Assembly (NCBI GenBank): GCA_900752545.1
Contig: CAADVS010000077.1
Span: 1-64,000, forward strand
Length of the DNA: 64,000 nucleotides
DNA from: an uncultured Collinsella sp.
GTDB taxonomy: Bacteria > Actinomycetota > Coriobacteriia > Coriobacteriales > Coriobacteriaceae
Reading direction: 5' to 3'
The position numbers and the translations under genes are program-made. Under the pieces are notes generated by a model. It did not search any database and had not been told where the DNA came from. It worked only from the letters and a program-made list of their open reading frames with translations. Every line of letters begins with the position of its first letter. The stretch's first letter is position 1. Of this stretch, positions 33,182 through 43,310 are shown one piece after another.

Positions 33182-34388
33182 AGTTGCCGTAACCTCCCCT
33201 CTCCTGGTCGCGAATAACGTGGCCGCCCTCGAGGGCGATCACGCGACGGTGCATGCTATCGACCATCTCGCGGTCGTGCGTGGCGACGATCACGGTGGTG
33301 CCGGTGCGGTTAATACGCTCGAGCAGCTTCATGATGCCCAGCGAGATCGCCGGGTCGAGGTTGCCCGTCGGCTCGTCGCAGATCAGCAGCGGCGGACGGT
33401 TGACCATAGCGCGGGCGACGGCAACGCGCTGCTGCTCGCCACCGGAAAGCTGGTCGGGCAGCGAGTCCATCTGATCGGCCAGGCCGACCAGACGCAGCAC
33501 CTCGGGCACCTGGCTGCGAATGACGCCCTTGGGCTTGCCGATGCACTGCAGGGCAAACGCCACGTTTTCGTAGGCGGTCTTTTGCGGCAGAAGCTTAAAG
33601 TCCTGGAACACGGCGCCAATCTGGCGGCGCAGGAACGGAACCTTGCGGTTCTTGATCTTCATGAGGTCCTGACCGGCAACCAGGATGCGGCCGCTCGTCG
33701 GCTTGACGTCACGGTTGAGCGTCGACAGCAGCGTGGTCTTACCCGAGCCGGAGTGACCGACCAGGAAGACGAACTCGCCCGGATAGATCTCGATGTTGAT
33801 GTCGTCGAGTGCAGGCTTGTTGGGCTGTGCCGGATAGATCTTGGTGACATGCTCCATAAGGATGACGGGCTCGACACCGGCCTGCTTGGCCATCTTCTTG
33901 CGGCTGGCCTGCGGATCGATGGGCGCAAACACCGACGTAAAATCGGGGTTGTTGAGCGCGTTATCGAGGCTTGCGACCTCGGCTGCCTGATCGCTCTCGA
34001 CCACCGGGGCAGCAGGCTGCGTGGGATCGGGAATTGCGGCAAAGAGACCGGACTGCGCAGGCTGAGGAGCCGGCGTCGCAGGGGCCAAGGGGTCGGGAAT
34101 GCCGGCCATGGTAGGCTGCGGCGTGGCGGCACCAGCCTGAGGCTGCTCCACGCGAGCGGTCACGACCTGAACGGGCTCAAAACCCGCCGTGCCGGAAAGC
34201 GCGACATCGCTGGTTGGATTGTAGGCAAAGGGATCGGATGCCGGCTGTGCCTGATCTGCCGGCTGAGCGGGGGCCTGAGCAACAGGCTGGCCCTCTGAAT
34301 CCGGAGTGGCGAAACGACTGCCCTGGACGCCTGCCTGCGTCTTGGGGGCATCATCGCCCGCACCGGAGGTACGGAAGTGGTTACCCAC
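33168..34388 (-). CDS. ftsE: Cell division ATP-binding protein FtsE with long N-terminal extension
   Basis: Predicted 406 residues. The ABC ATPase occupies about 174-406: Walker A GHSGSGKTT (211-219), signature LSGGEQQRVA, Walker B LLICDEPTGNLD. Ordinary FtsE is about 230 residues, so the first 173 residues are extra: Pro/Ala/Gln-rich, without predicted structure, containing several IPDP motifs. The GTG at 34388 follows AAGGAG, and the extension shares the same frame and operon, so it is probably real. It may tether FtsE to a partner. Coupled to ftsX downstream. Confidence 0.92.
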   Translation of the reverse strand: MGNHFRTSGAGDDAPKTQAGVQGSRFATPDSEGQPVAQAPAQPADQAQPASDPFAYNPTSDVALSGTAGFEPVQVVTARVEQPQAGAATPQPTMAGIPDPLAPATPAPQPAQSGLFAAIPDPTQPAAPVVESDQAAEVASLDNALNNPDFTSVFAPIDPQASRKKMAKQAGVEPVILMEHVTKIYPAQPNKPALDDINIEIYPGEFVFLVGHSGSGKTTLLSTLNRDVKPTSGRILVAGQDLMKIKNRKVPFLRRQIGAVFQDFKLLPQKTAYENVAFALQCIGKPKGVIRSQVPEVLRLVGLADQMDSLPDQLSGGEQQRVAVARAMVNRPPLLICDEPTGNLDPAISLGIMKLLERINRTGTTVIVATHDREMVDSMHRRVIALEGGHVIRDQERGGYGNYGTN

Positions 34389-34491
34389 TGGTGCTCCTTA
34401 TCGTCGTGCGTTTAAACTACATGAGCGCTTAGTATTTTAGCAGCATTAGCTTTGCTGCACATAAGAAGCATGGCCGTGTTTGGGTCCCTCC

Positions 34492-34614
34492 GGCCGGACA
34501 CAGGGTTACTTTCCAAATCGTCCTCGGACATGTCGGAGCCCCCGCTGCGCACTACGTGCGGCGGGGGCTCCTCCGTCCTGCGGAAAGATTTGGAAAGTAA
34601 CCCTGTGTCCGGCC
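34492..34614. repeat. 123-bp near-perfect palindrome between ftsE and transketolase
   Basis: The outer 28-bp arms (34492-34519 and 34587-34614, beginning GGCCGGACACAGGGTTAC) are perfect inverted copies. An inner 11-bp pair, GGAGCCCCCGC and GCGGGGGCTCC, closes on a small loop. The 34389-34836 gap holds this element, the tkt terminator and no gene. Confidence 0.9.
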
Positions 34615-34757
34615 TGCGATAACTAAGGGGTCGCTGCGTTTTACTTGGGTGCAGCAGCGCCGTGCTTGGGGGCTGAATTGCACTTTGCTGGTCTGGGCCT
34701 GTTTCCCGGAAAAAGCCCTTACTTGGTGCGGGCCTAATTTGTTTGTTGCCGACAAAA

Positions 34758-34790
34758 AACAGGGGCGTCCTCTTTGAGGACGCCCCTGTT
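34758..34790 (-). terminator. Terminator of the transketolase operon
   Basis: AACAGGGGCGTCCTC (34758-34772) and GAGGACGCCCCTGTT (34776-34790) form a perfect 15-bp stem with a TTT loop; the - strand continues into TTTTTTGTC. Confidence 0.95.
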
Positions 34791-34836
34791 ATGGATTGCA
34801 TACGGTTGCTGAAGCGATGCTTTGCCTCGTCTTGTC

Positions 34837-35778
34837 CTAGGCCAAGAACTCCTTGGTGGTCGCCACGATGTTGGCGGCGTCCAGGCCATACTTGTGCAAG
34901 AGCTCGGCACCCGGACCAGACTCACCGAAGGTGTCGTTGACGCCGATCTTCTTGAGCGGCGTCGGGCACTGCTCGCACAGGACGTCGGCAACGGCGCTGC
35001 CCAGGCCACCGATCACAGAGTGCTCCTCGACGGTCACGACGTGGCCGGTCTTGGTGGCGCTCTTGACGATCAGGTCGGCATCGATGGGCTTGATGGTGTG
35101 CATGTTGATGACCTCGGCGTCGATGCCCTCGGCAGCGAGCTGCTCGGCGGCCTCGAGAGCCTCGCCGACCATCAGGCCGCAGGCGATGATGGTCACATCG
35201 GCGCCCTCGCGCATGACAATGCCCTTACCCAACTCGAAGTTGTAGGTCTCGGGGTCGTTGATAACCGGCGAGGCTAAACGAGCGAAGCGCATGTACACCG
35301 GACCGTCGCACTCGTAGGCGGCGCGCGTCACGGCGCGGGCCTCCACGTCGTCGGCGGGAACAATCACGGTCATGCCAGGGATGACGCGCATCAGGGCGAT
35401 ATCCTCGCAGCACTGGTGCGTGGCGCCATCCTCGCCCACCGAGATACCGGCGTGCGTGGCACCGATCTTAACGTTAAGGTGCGGGTAGCCGATGGAGTTA
35501 CGGACCTGCTCAAAGGCGCGACCGGCAGCGAACATGGCAAAGGTGCTCGCGAAGGCAACACGACCGGTGGTCGCGATACCGGCGGCAACACCCATCAGGT
35601 TGCTCTCGGCGATACCCACGTCGAAGAAGCGGTCGGGGCATGCGGCCTTAAATTTGCCGGTCTGCGTGGCGGCGGCCAGGTCGGCGTCGAGGACCACAAA
35701 GTCATCGTGCTCGTTGGCGAGCTCGACGAGGGCCTCGCCGTAGCTTACACGCGTGGCGATTTTCTTGACGTCTGCCAT
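34837..35778 (-). CDS. Transketolase, C-terminal subunit
   Basis: Predicted 313-residue pyrimidine-binding half of a split transketolase. Signatures are FFDVGIAESNLMGVAAG, THAGISVGEDGATHQ and VTVEEHSVIGGLG. It needs the N-terminal subunit encoded just upstream to form the thiamine diphosphate site. The ATG at 35778 begins one base after the N-subunit stop codon, with AGGAG inside the preceding gene. Split transketolases are common in anaerobic Firmicutes and Coriobacteriia. Confidence 0.93.
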   Translation of the reverse strand: MADVKKIATRVSYGEALVELANEHDDFVVLDADLAAATQTGKFKAACPDRFFDVGIAESNLMGVAAGIATTGRVAFASTFAMFAAGRAFEQVRNSIGYPHLNVKIGATHAGISVGEDGATHQCCEDIALMRVIPGMTVIVPADDVEARAVTRAAYECDGPVYMRFARLASPVINDPETYNFELGKGIVMREGADVTIIACGLMVGEALEAAEQLAAEGIDAEVINMHTIKPIDADLIVKSATKTGHVVTVEEHSVIGGLGSAVADVLCEQCPTPLKKIGVNDTFGESGPGAELLHKYGLDAANIVATTKEFLA

Positions 35779-35779
35779 C

Positions 35780-36610
35780 CTAGAGCTCCTCTCCGGCGGC
35801 CGTGAGCTCTGCCATGGCCTGCTCAAACTGTTCATCGTTGGGGGCCTTGCCGTGCCAACCAACCTGGTTCTCCATAAAGGAAACGCCCTTGCCCTTCATG
35901 GTCTCGGCGATGATGGCGGTCGGCTGACCCTTGGTGGCGCGAGCCTCGGCAAAGGCGGCGCGGATCTGGTCGAAGTCGTTGCCGTCGGCGAGCTCCACCA
36001 CGTGGAACTTAAAGGCGCGGAACTTGTCGGCGAGCGGCATGGGGTCGTTGACCTCCTCGACGGGGCCGTCGATCTGCAGGCCGTTGTGGTCGACGATCAC
36101 GCAGAGGTTATCGAGCTGCTGGTTGCCGGCAAACATGGCAGCCTCCCAGACCTGGCCCTCCTCGCTCTCGCCATCGCCCAGCAAGGCGTACGTGCGGTAA
36201 GTATCGCCCCAGTGCTTGGCGGCAAGCGCCATGCCCACGGCGGCGGAGATGCCCTGGCCCAGCGAGCCGGTGGACATATCGACGCCCGGGGTGTCGTTCA
36301 TGTTGGGATGGCCCTGCAGGTGGCTGCCGATATGGCGCAGCGTCTCGAGATCCTCCTTGGGGAAGAACCCACGCTCGGCGAGCACGGCGTACAGGCCCGG
36401 AGCGCAATGGCCCTTGGAGAGCACAAAACGGTCGCGATCGGCCTTGCGGGGATCGGCCGGGTCGACGTTCATTTCCTCAAAGTACAGATAGGTCATGATG
36501 TCGGCAGCGCCGAGCGAACCGCCCGGATGGCCGGACTTGGCAGCGTGCACGCCGGTGACGATGCCCTTCCTTACCTCGTTGGCAACCTTTTTGAGCTCTT
36601 CGTCGCTCAT
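35780..36610 (-). CDS. Transketolase, N-terminal subunit
   Basis: Predicted 276-residue thiamine-diphosphate-binding half of transketolase. The cofactor motif runs from GDGESEEGQVWEAA to DHNGLQID; SGHPGGSLGAADIM and SKGHCAPGLYA are family hallmarks. The pair moves two-carbon units in the non-oxidative pentose phosphate pathway. AAAGGAAGG precedes the ATG. Confidence 0.94.
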   Translation of the reverse strand: MSDEELKKVANEVRKGIVTGVHAAKSGHPGGSLGAADIMTYLYFEEMNVDPADPRKADRDRFVLSKGHCAPGLYAVLAERGFFPKEDLETLRHIGSHLQGHPNMNDTPGVDMSTGSLGQGISAAVGMALAAKHWGDTYRTYALLGDGESEEGQVWEAAMFAGNQQLDNLCVIVDHNGLQIDGPVEEVNDPMPLADKFRAFKFHVVELADGNDFDQIRAAFAEARATKGQPTAIIAETMKGKGVSFMENQVGWHGKAPNDEQFEQAMAELTAAGEEL

Positions 36611-36817
36611 TGTGCCTTCCTTTCATCCTCATTAGACAAAATGCGCACGGCACCGAAGGTAATCCCAACACAGCCGCAATGCACGTACGTCATTCATTAT
36701 GCTGGAAACTGATGGCTTTACCAGAGTTTTTATCATTATTTGAACAATTTAGCAGGCAGAACCGCTGATGAAACGGTTTATCAATGTGAACGTCTTTTGG
36801 ATGGAACGCGGTCGACC

Positions 36818-37708
36818 CTACGCGCTAATGTCCTTGAATCCCTCGCCGAAGGCTTCCGTAACGTCAGCGACCGTCACAATGGCGTGAGGATCGCGCTCAC
36901 GCACGATCGTCTTGAGGGTATTGAGCTCTCGACGGCTCACGATGACCATAACCACCGGCTTCTCGGCACCCGAATACATGCCAGTCGCCTTAAACTTGGT
37001 ACAACCACGACCCAGGCCATACATGATATCGGCAGCGATATCAGGGAACTTGTCCGAGATGATGAGTACCATACGGCGCTTGTTGCCACCATCGACCACG
37101 GCATCGATCACGTAGCCGCTAATGACCATCGAAAGGCCTGCATACAGTGCGTTTTCGATTGAAAAGACCGGAGCCGATAGCGCGCATACGGCAACATCGA
37201 TCGCCATGACGGTCGAGCCCACCGGCAGCGAGGTGTTACGCGAGATGATTTGGCCAATCGTGTCCGAGCCGCCGGTGTTGGCGCCGGCGCGCAACACCAT
37301 GCCGTAACCGATGCCCGTAATAATGCCGCCCCACATGGCAGGGAGCATCAGGTCCGCATCCGCCAGAGGTGCTACAAACGGGGCGAACAGATCGGTAAAG
37401 AAGCCCAGCAGCACAAAGCCCGTCGCGGTCTGCACCACGTAGAACATGCCGCCCTCGCGCATAACGACCAGCAGCAGCAAGGCGTTCATCACGATGGTCT
37501 GGATACCGACGGGAAGCGACACGCCTCGCGCCGCGCCGACCGCCTGGATAATGGTGGCAAGGCCCGTAACGCCACCGGCAGCAAGGCCGTTGGGAATCAA
37601 AAACAAGTCGGTCGCGATGGCGGCCAAGGCACACCCCAACATGATCTGGGGCAGGTCGTGAAAGAAGTTCATCGAAAGAATGCGCTTGATGTCCAGACGA
37701 TATGCCAT
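36818..37708 (-). CDS. YitT-family membrane protein
   Basis: Predicted 296-residue protein with about five membrane segments of the DUF161/YitT type (PNGLAAGGVTGLATIIQ, GANTGGSDTIGQII) and a C-terminal soluble DUF2179 domain (VMVIVSRRELNTLKTIVRE). The function of the family is unknown. ATG 37708 follows GAGGGAGG. It stands between prfB and the transketolase genes and is bounded upstream by the prfB terminator. Confidence 0.88.
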   Translation of the reverse strand: MAYRLDIKRILSMNFFHDLPQIMLGCALAAIATDLFLIPNGLAAGGVTGLATIIQAVGAARGVSLPVGIQTIVMNALLLLVVMREGGMFYVVQTATGFVLLGFFTDLFAPFVAPLADADLMLPAMWGGIITGIGYGMVLRAGANTGGSDTIGQIISRNTSLPVGSTVMAIDVAVCALSAPVFSIENALYAGLSMVISGYVIDAVVDGGNKRRMVLIISDKFPDIAADIMYGLGRGCTKFKATGMYSGAEKPVVMVIVSRRELNTLKTIVRERDPHAIVTVADVTEAFGEGFKDISA

Positions 37709-37723
37709 GCTGCCTCCCTCAAA

Positions 37724-37749
37724 AAAGCGCACCCAAACGGATGCGCTTT
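37724..37749 (-). terminator. Terminator after prfB
   Basis: AAAGCGCA (37724-37731) and TGCGCTTT (37742-37749), with TTTTTT following on the - strand. The loop CCCAAACGGA is the same as in the rpmE terminator. Confidence 0.9.
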
Positions 37750-37873
37750 GAACTTCTTCTTGTATTCGATTCTACCGATTCGCCGAACAAAAACCACCCC
37801 TGCGCAGGGTTTATTCTGGATACAAACCCGTCCAACCGTTGGGCTTGGCATCGGCTTGAAGCCACCCGATGTT

Positions 37874-39021
37874 TTAGACCTCCGAGCCTTCTGCATCGGC
37901 GTTGCCGGTAGCCCAGCGATGGTAGCCGATCACAAACGGATCCAGATCGCCATCGTCGAGAACGGCCTCGACGTTGCTGGTCTCCACGCCCGAACGCAGG
38001 TCCTTGACCATCTGATACGGGTAGAGCACGTAGCTGCGAATCTGGTTGCCAAAACCGATCGTGGTCTTGGGTCCGCGAATCTCGTCAAGCGCCTCGGCAC
38101 GCTTCTCGAGCTCGATCTCGTACAGACGGGCCTTGAGAATCTGCATGCACGCGGCCTTGTTTTGAATCTGGCTGCGCTCGTTTTGGCAAGTGACCACGAT
38201 GCCGCTGGGAAAATGCGTCACGCGTACGGCGGAGTCGGTGGTGTTGACGCCCTGGCCGCCCGGGCCGCTCGCGTGATACACGTCCACGCGGATATCGTCG
38301 GGACTAATCTCGATGTCGATATCATCGGGCAGCACGGGGATGACCTCGACGCCGGCAAACGTGGTCTGGCGGCGCTTCTTGTCGTCGGTGGGGCTAATGC
38401 GCACCAGACGGTGGACGCCGGCCTCAGCGCGCAGCATGCCAAACGCGTCCTTGCCCTCGACGGTAAAGGTCGCGCGATCAATGCCGATGACCTCGGCAGC
38501 GGGGCAGTCGTTAATCGTGACCTTCCAGCCGCGACGTTGGCAGTACTTCATGTACATCTTAAAGAGCATGAAGGTCCAGTCCTGCGCCTCCAGGCCACCC
38601 TGTCCGGGCTTGATGGTCACAATCGCGTCGCCGTGATCGAACTCACCGGTAAACCAGCTCGAAAGCTCGAGCTCGTCGATAGCGCGGGCCAGGCGTTCTG
38701 CCGTAGCGGCAGCCTCCTCGCGCAACGCGGCGGCATCGGGGTCGTCGCCCATCTCCTCGGCAAGTTCCAGCGCCGCGCGGGCGTCAGATAGCTCGCCGCG
38801 CGCGGTATCCACGGCAGCGATATCTTCCTTGGCGCGAGCGATCTCCTCCATGGTTGCGCGAGCGGCGTCGGCGTCATCCCAAAAGCCGGGGGCCACGCTT
38901 TTGGCCTCGAGCTCGGTCACGCGCGTGCGCTTCTCGTCCAAATGAAGATACGACTCGACCTCGCCGAGCCGGTCCGCAAACGCGTCCAGCTCGGCGGGCG
39001 TTACCTCTAAAGCCTCGGCCA

Positions 39022-39022
<1 letters not shown>
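37874..39022 (-). CDS. prfB: Peptide chain release factor 2
   Basis: Predicted 382-residue class I release factor. The peptidyl-tRNA hydrolysis motif GGQ is in HASGPGGQGVN. The stop-recognition tripeptide, SPF in ordinary RF2, reads SPT here (LVRISPTDD, codons at 38387-38395). No programmed frameshift is present; the frame is open throughout. The ATG at 39022 shares one base with the secA stop codon (TAATG). The secA-prfB-ftsE-ftsX order of actinobacteria is kept, with the transketolase and YitT genes inserted. Confidence 0.95.
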
Positions 39023-41829
<2,807 letters not shown>

Positions 41830-41958
41830 GTGGTTTTCCTTTTTTGCCATCGCCCACGCCATGCAGCCTTGGGCGAGTTAAACACAGATAAATGTACTTT
41901 AGCCAAACAAGGCGCGGCCTATACGGTCGACCTCGACCGCCACGTAATAACTACGACC

Positions 41959-41995
41959 AACCTGCCAAAAAGGGACTGGTTTAATTTGGCAGGTT
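41959..41995. repeat. Inverted repeat upstream of secA
   Basis: AACCTGCCAAA (41959-41969) and TTTGGCAGGTT (41985-41995) are perfect inverted copies. The loop AAGGGACTGGTTTAA is close to that of the element at 29832-29870. Confidence 0.75.
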
Positions 41996-42037
41996 TTATC
42001 TGGGCAAACGCTGCATCTCTGCCATTTTGTGCAAACG

Positions 42038-42080
42038 AACCTGTCCCCTTCGCACCAATCTGGTGCAATGGGGACGGGTT
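42038..42080. repeat. Nested inverted repeat (AACCTGTCCCC / GCACCA)
   Basis: Outer arms AACCTGTCCCC (42038-42048) and GGGGACGGGTT (42070-42080), inner arms GCACCA and TGGTGC. Second example of the element at 7171-7217. The 41830-42170 gap holds only these repeats and the rpmE terminator. Confidence 0.75.
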
Positions 42081-42101
42081 AGCTTGCACCAATAAAAAGA
42101 A

Positions 42102-42135
42102 AAGGGCCGCGCACCCAAACGGATGCACGGCCCTT
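42102..42135 (-). terminator. Terminator after rpmE
   Basis: AAGGGCCGCGCA (42102-42113) and TGCACGGCCCTT (42124-42135) pair with one wobble; TTTTC follows on the - strand. The loop CCCAAACGGA equals that of the prfB terminator. Confidence 0.88.
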
Positions 42136-42170
42136 ATGCCATGAATGCGAGTGTTTGCTCGGCGAGTTAT

Positions 42171-42596
42171 TTACTCAGCAGCCTCGGTGGTCTCGGCCTC
42201 GGCAGCGGCCTCCTCGACGGGAGCCTCTGCGGGAGCCTCGGCAGCCTGCTTGGCAGCCTCCTCGGCGAACTTAGCGGCACGCTTAGCCTTCTCGGCAGCC
42301 TTAGCCTCAGCGGCGGCCTTGCGAGCGGCCTCGGCCTCAGCAGCCTTGGCGGCCTTGGCAGCCTTGGCCTCCTCAGCCTTCTTGAGCTGGGCGGCAGCGG
42401 CGCCACCGAACTTGTCGGCGAAGCGCTGGACGCGTCCACCGGTGTCGACGAACTTCTGCTGGCCGGTGTAGAACGGGTGGCACTCGTTGCAAAGCTCGAC
42501 CTTCATCTCGGACACGGTAGCGTGCGTCTTGAAGGTGTTGCCGCAGGAGCACGTCACCGTGCACTCGACATACTGGGGATGGATACCCTGCTTCAT
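42171..42596 (-). CDS. rpmE: Ribosomal protein bL31 with Ala-rich C-terminal extension
   Basis: Predicted 141 residues. The first 68 are a zinc-type bL31: [11 protein letters not shown] and [12 protein letters not shown] provide the cysteines, and [10 protein letters not shown] closes the domain. The remaining 70 or so residues are Ala/Lys/Glu repeats, likely a single charged helix ending in an acidic tail. Ordinary bL31 is 66-90 residues. The ATG follows AAGGAG. Its extension may be unstructured on the ribosome surface. Confidence 0.93.
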   Translation of the reverse strand: MKQGIHPQYVECTVTCSCGNTFKTHATVSEMKVELCNECHPFYTGQQKFVDTGGRVQRFADKFGGAAAAQLKKAEEAKAAKAAKAAEAEAARKAAAEAKAAEKAKRAAKFAEEAAKQAAEAPAEAPVEEAAAEAETTEAAE

Positions 42597-42790
42597 GGTA
42601 GGACTCCTTATTGGTCAGGCGCTGGTTACCGATCAGCGCATAAGGCGTCTTGGTTTCCGACCAAGACAACAAACTCGGCTATGGTACCACGGCGCCGCGT
42701 GTCCCACAAAAGGTTCACGGTCTTTTCGGAACGACACGAATCTGACCCATCGAAACACATCTCCACCGTTCCTTCAACTGGGAAAATGCC

Positions 42791-42821
42791 GTCCCCGGGG
42801 CCTGAGAAGGGCCCCGGGGAC
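42791..42821. other. Strong GC hairpin at the island's left edge
   Basis: GTCCCCGGGGCC (42791-42802) and GGCCCCGGGGAC (42810-42821) form a perfect 12-bp stem with a 7-base loop. It abuts the left direct repeat. Without a T-run its role as a terminator is uncertain. Confidence 0.7.
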
Positions 42822-42884
42822 GTTCGACTGACTGCGGGAACGGCCTTTCCGCTCAATGTGTTCGGCTGAGATCGGAAATCAACC
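42821..42884 (+). repeat. Left 64-bp direct repeat of the island (attL-like)
   Basis: Begins CGTTCGACTGACTGCGGG and ends CGGAAATCAACC. It matches 50034-50097 at 62 of 64 positions in the same orientation. The two copies enclose the accessory genes and a recombinase fragment, as attachment-site duplications do. Confidence 0.85.
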
Positions 42885-42917
42885 AAACTGAACTAGGTTA
42901 AGTTGACATGGTTAAAA

Positions 42918-42949
42918 ACGAGGGGCGACGCTTTTGCGTCACCCCTCGT
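42918..42949 (-). terminator. Terminator of the island exporter operon
   Basis: ACGAGGGGCGACGC (42918-42931) and GCGTCACCCCTCGT (42936-42949) pair with one wobble; TTTTTAACC follows on the - strand. It lies 15 bp past the stop of the secreted-protein gene. Confidence 0.9.
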
Positions 42950-42964
42950 CCCGGCCGGGTTGCT

Positions 42965-43309
42965 TTAGTTGTACACACGGTAGTTACACTTGAACTGGGT
43001 TATGTGTCCATAGTTGGGGCCGTACCAACCCGATGTATAGCTGATTACTTTTGCGCCTAGATATTCGTATCTCTTGTTGTAGCGAAGCTCACGGTAGGTC
43101 GTGTCGTACTCTGCTACGTAAAACGCGTCTCCAGAGAAGGCTTTGTACCGGTCCTTAACCGTCGAAGCCATGTACGCGGGTTCGACATCGCCTTTCTCCC
43201 CGTTGAGCGCATAGACGGGTGCCGCGATTCCGCATAAAGCCGTTGCCACGAGGATGGCGTAGACAGCCATGCGCGACGCATTGGACTTCAGCTGTTCAAA
43301 TAGTTTCAT
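42965..43309 (-). CDS. Small secreted Tyr-rich protein, possible exported toxin or bacteriocin-like
   Basis: Predicted 114 residues. A signal peptide (MAVYAILVATALCGIAAPVYA) gives a likely cut after Ala34, leaving about 80 residues rich in Tyr (13), with one Cys. The tail SGWYGPNYGHITQF is reminiscent of, but not a match to, lactococcin-972-type bacteriocins. It is the last gene of the exporter operon: its ATG is in the overlap region just after the permease-ATPase stop, with GAGGTGA upstream. The context (multi-part ABC-2 exporter, mobile island) suggests a secreted effector. Function is not established. Confidence 0.65.
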   Translation of the reverse strand: MKLFEQLKSNASRMAVYAILVATALCGIAAPVYALNGEKGDVEPAYMASTVKDRYKAFSGDAFYVAEYDTTYRELRYNKRYEYLGAKVISYTSGWYGPNYGHITQFKCNYRVYN

Positions 43310-43310
43310 G

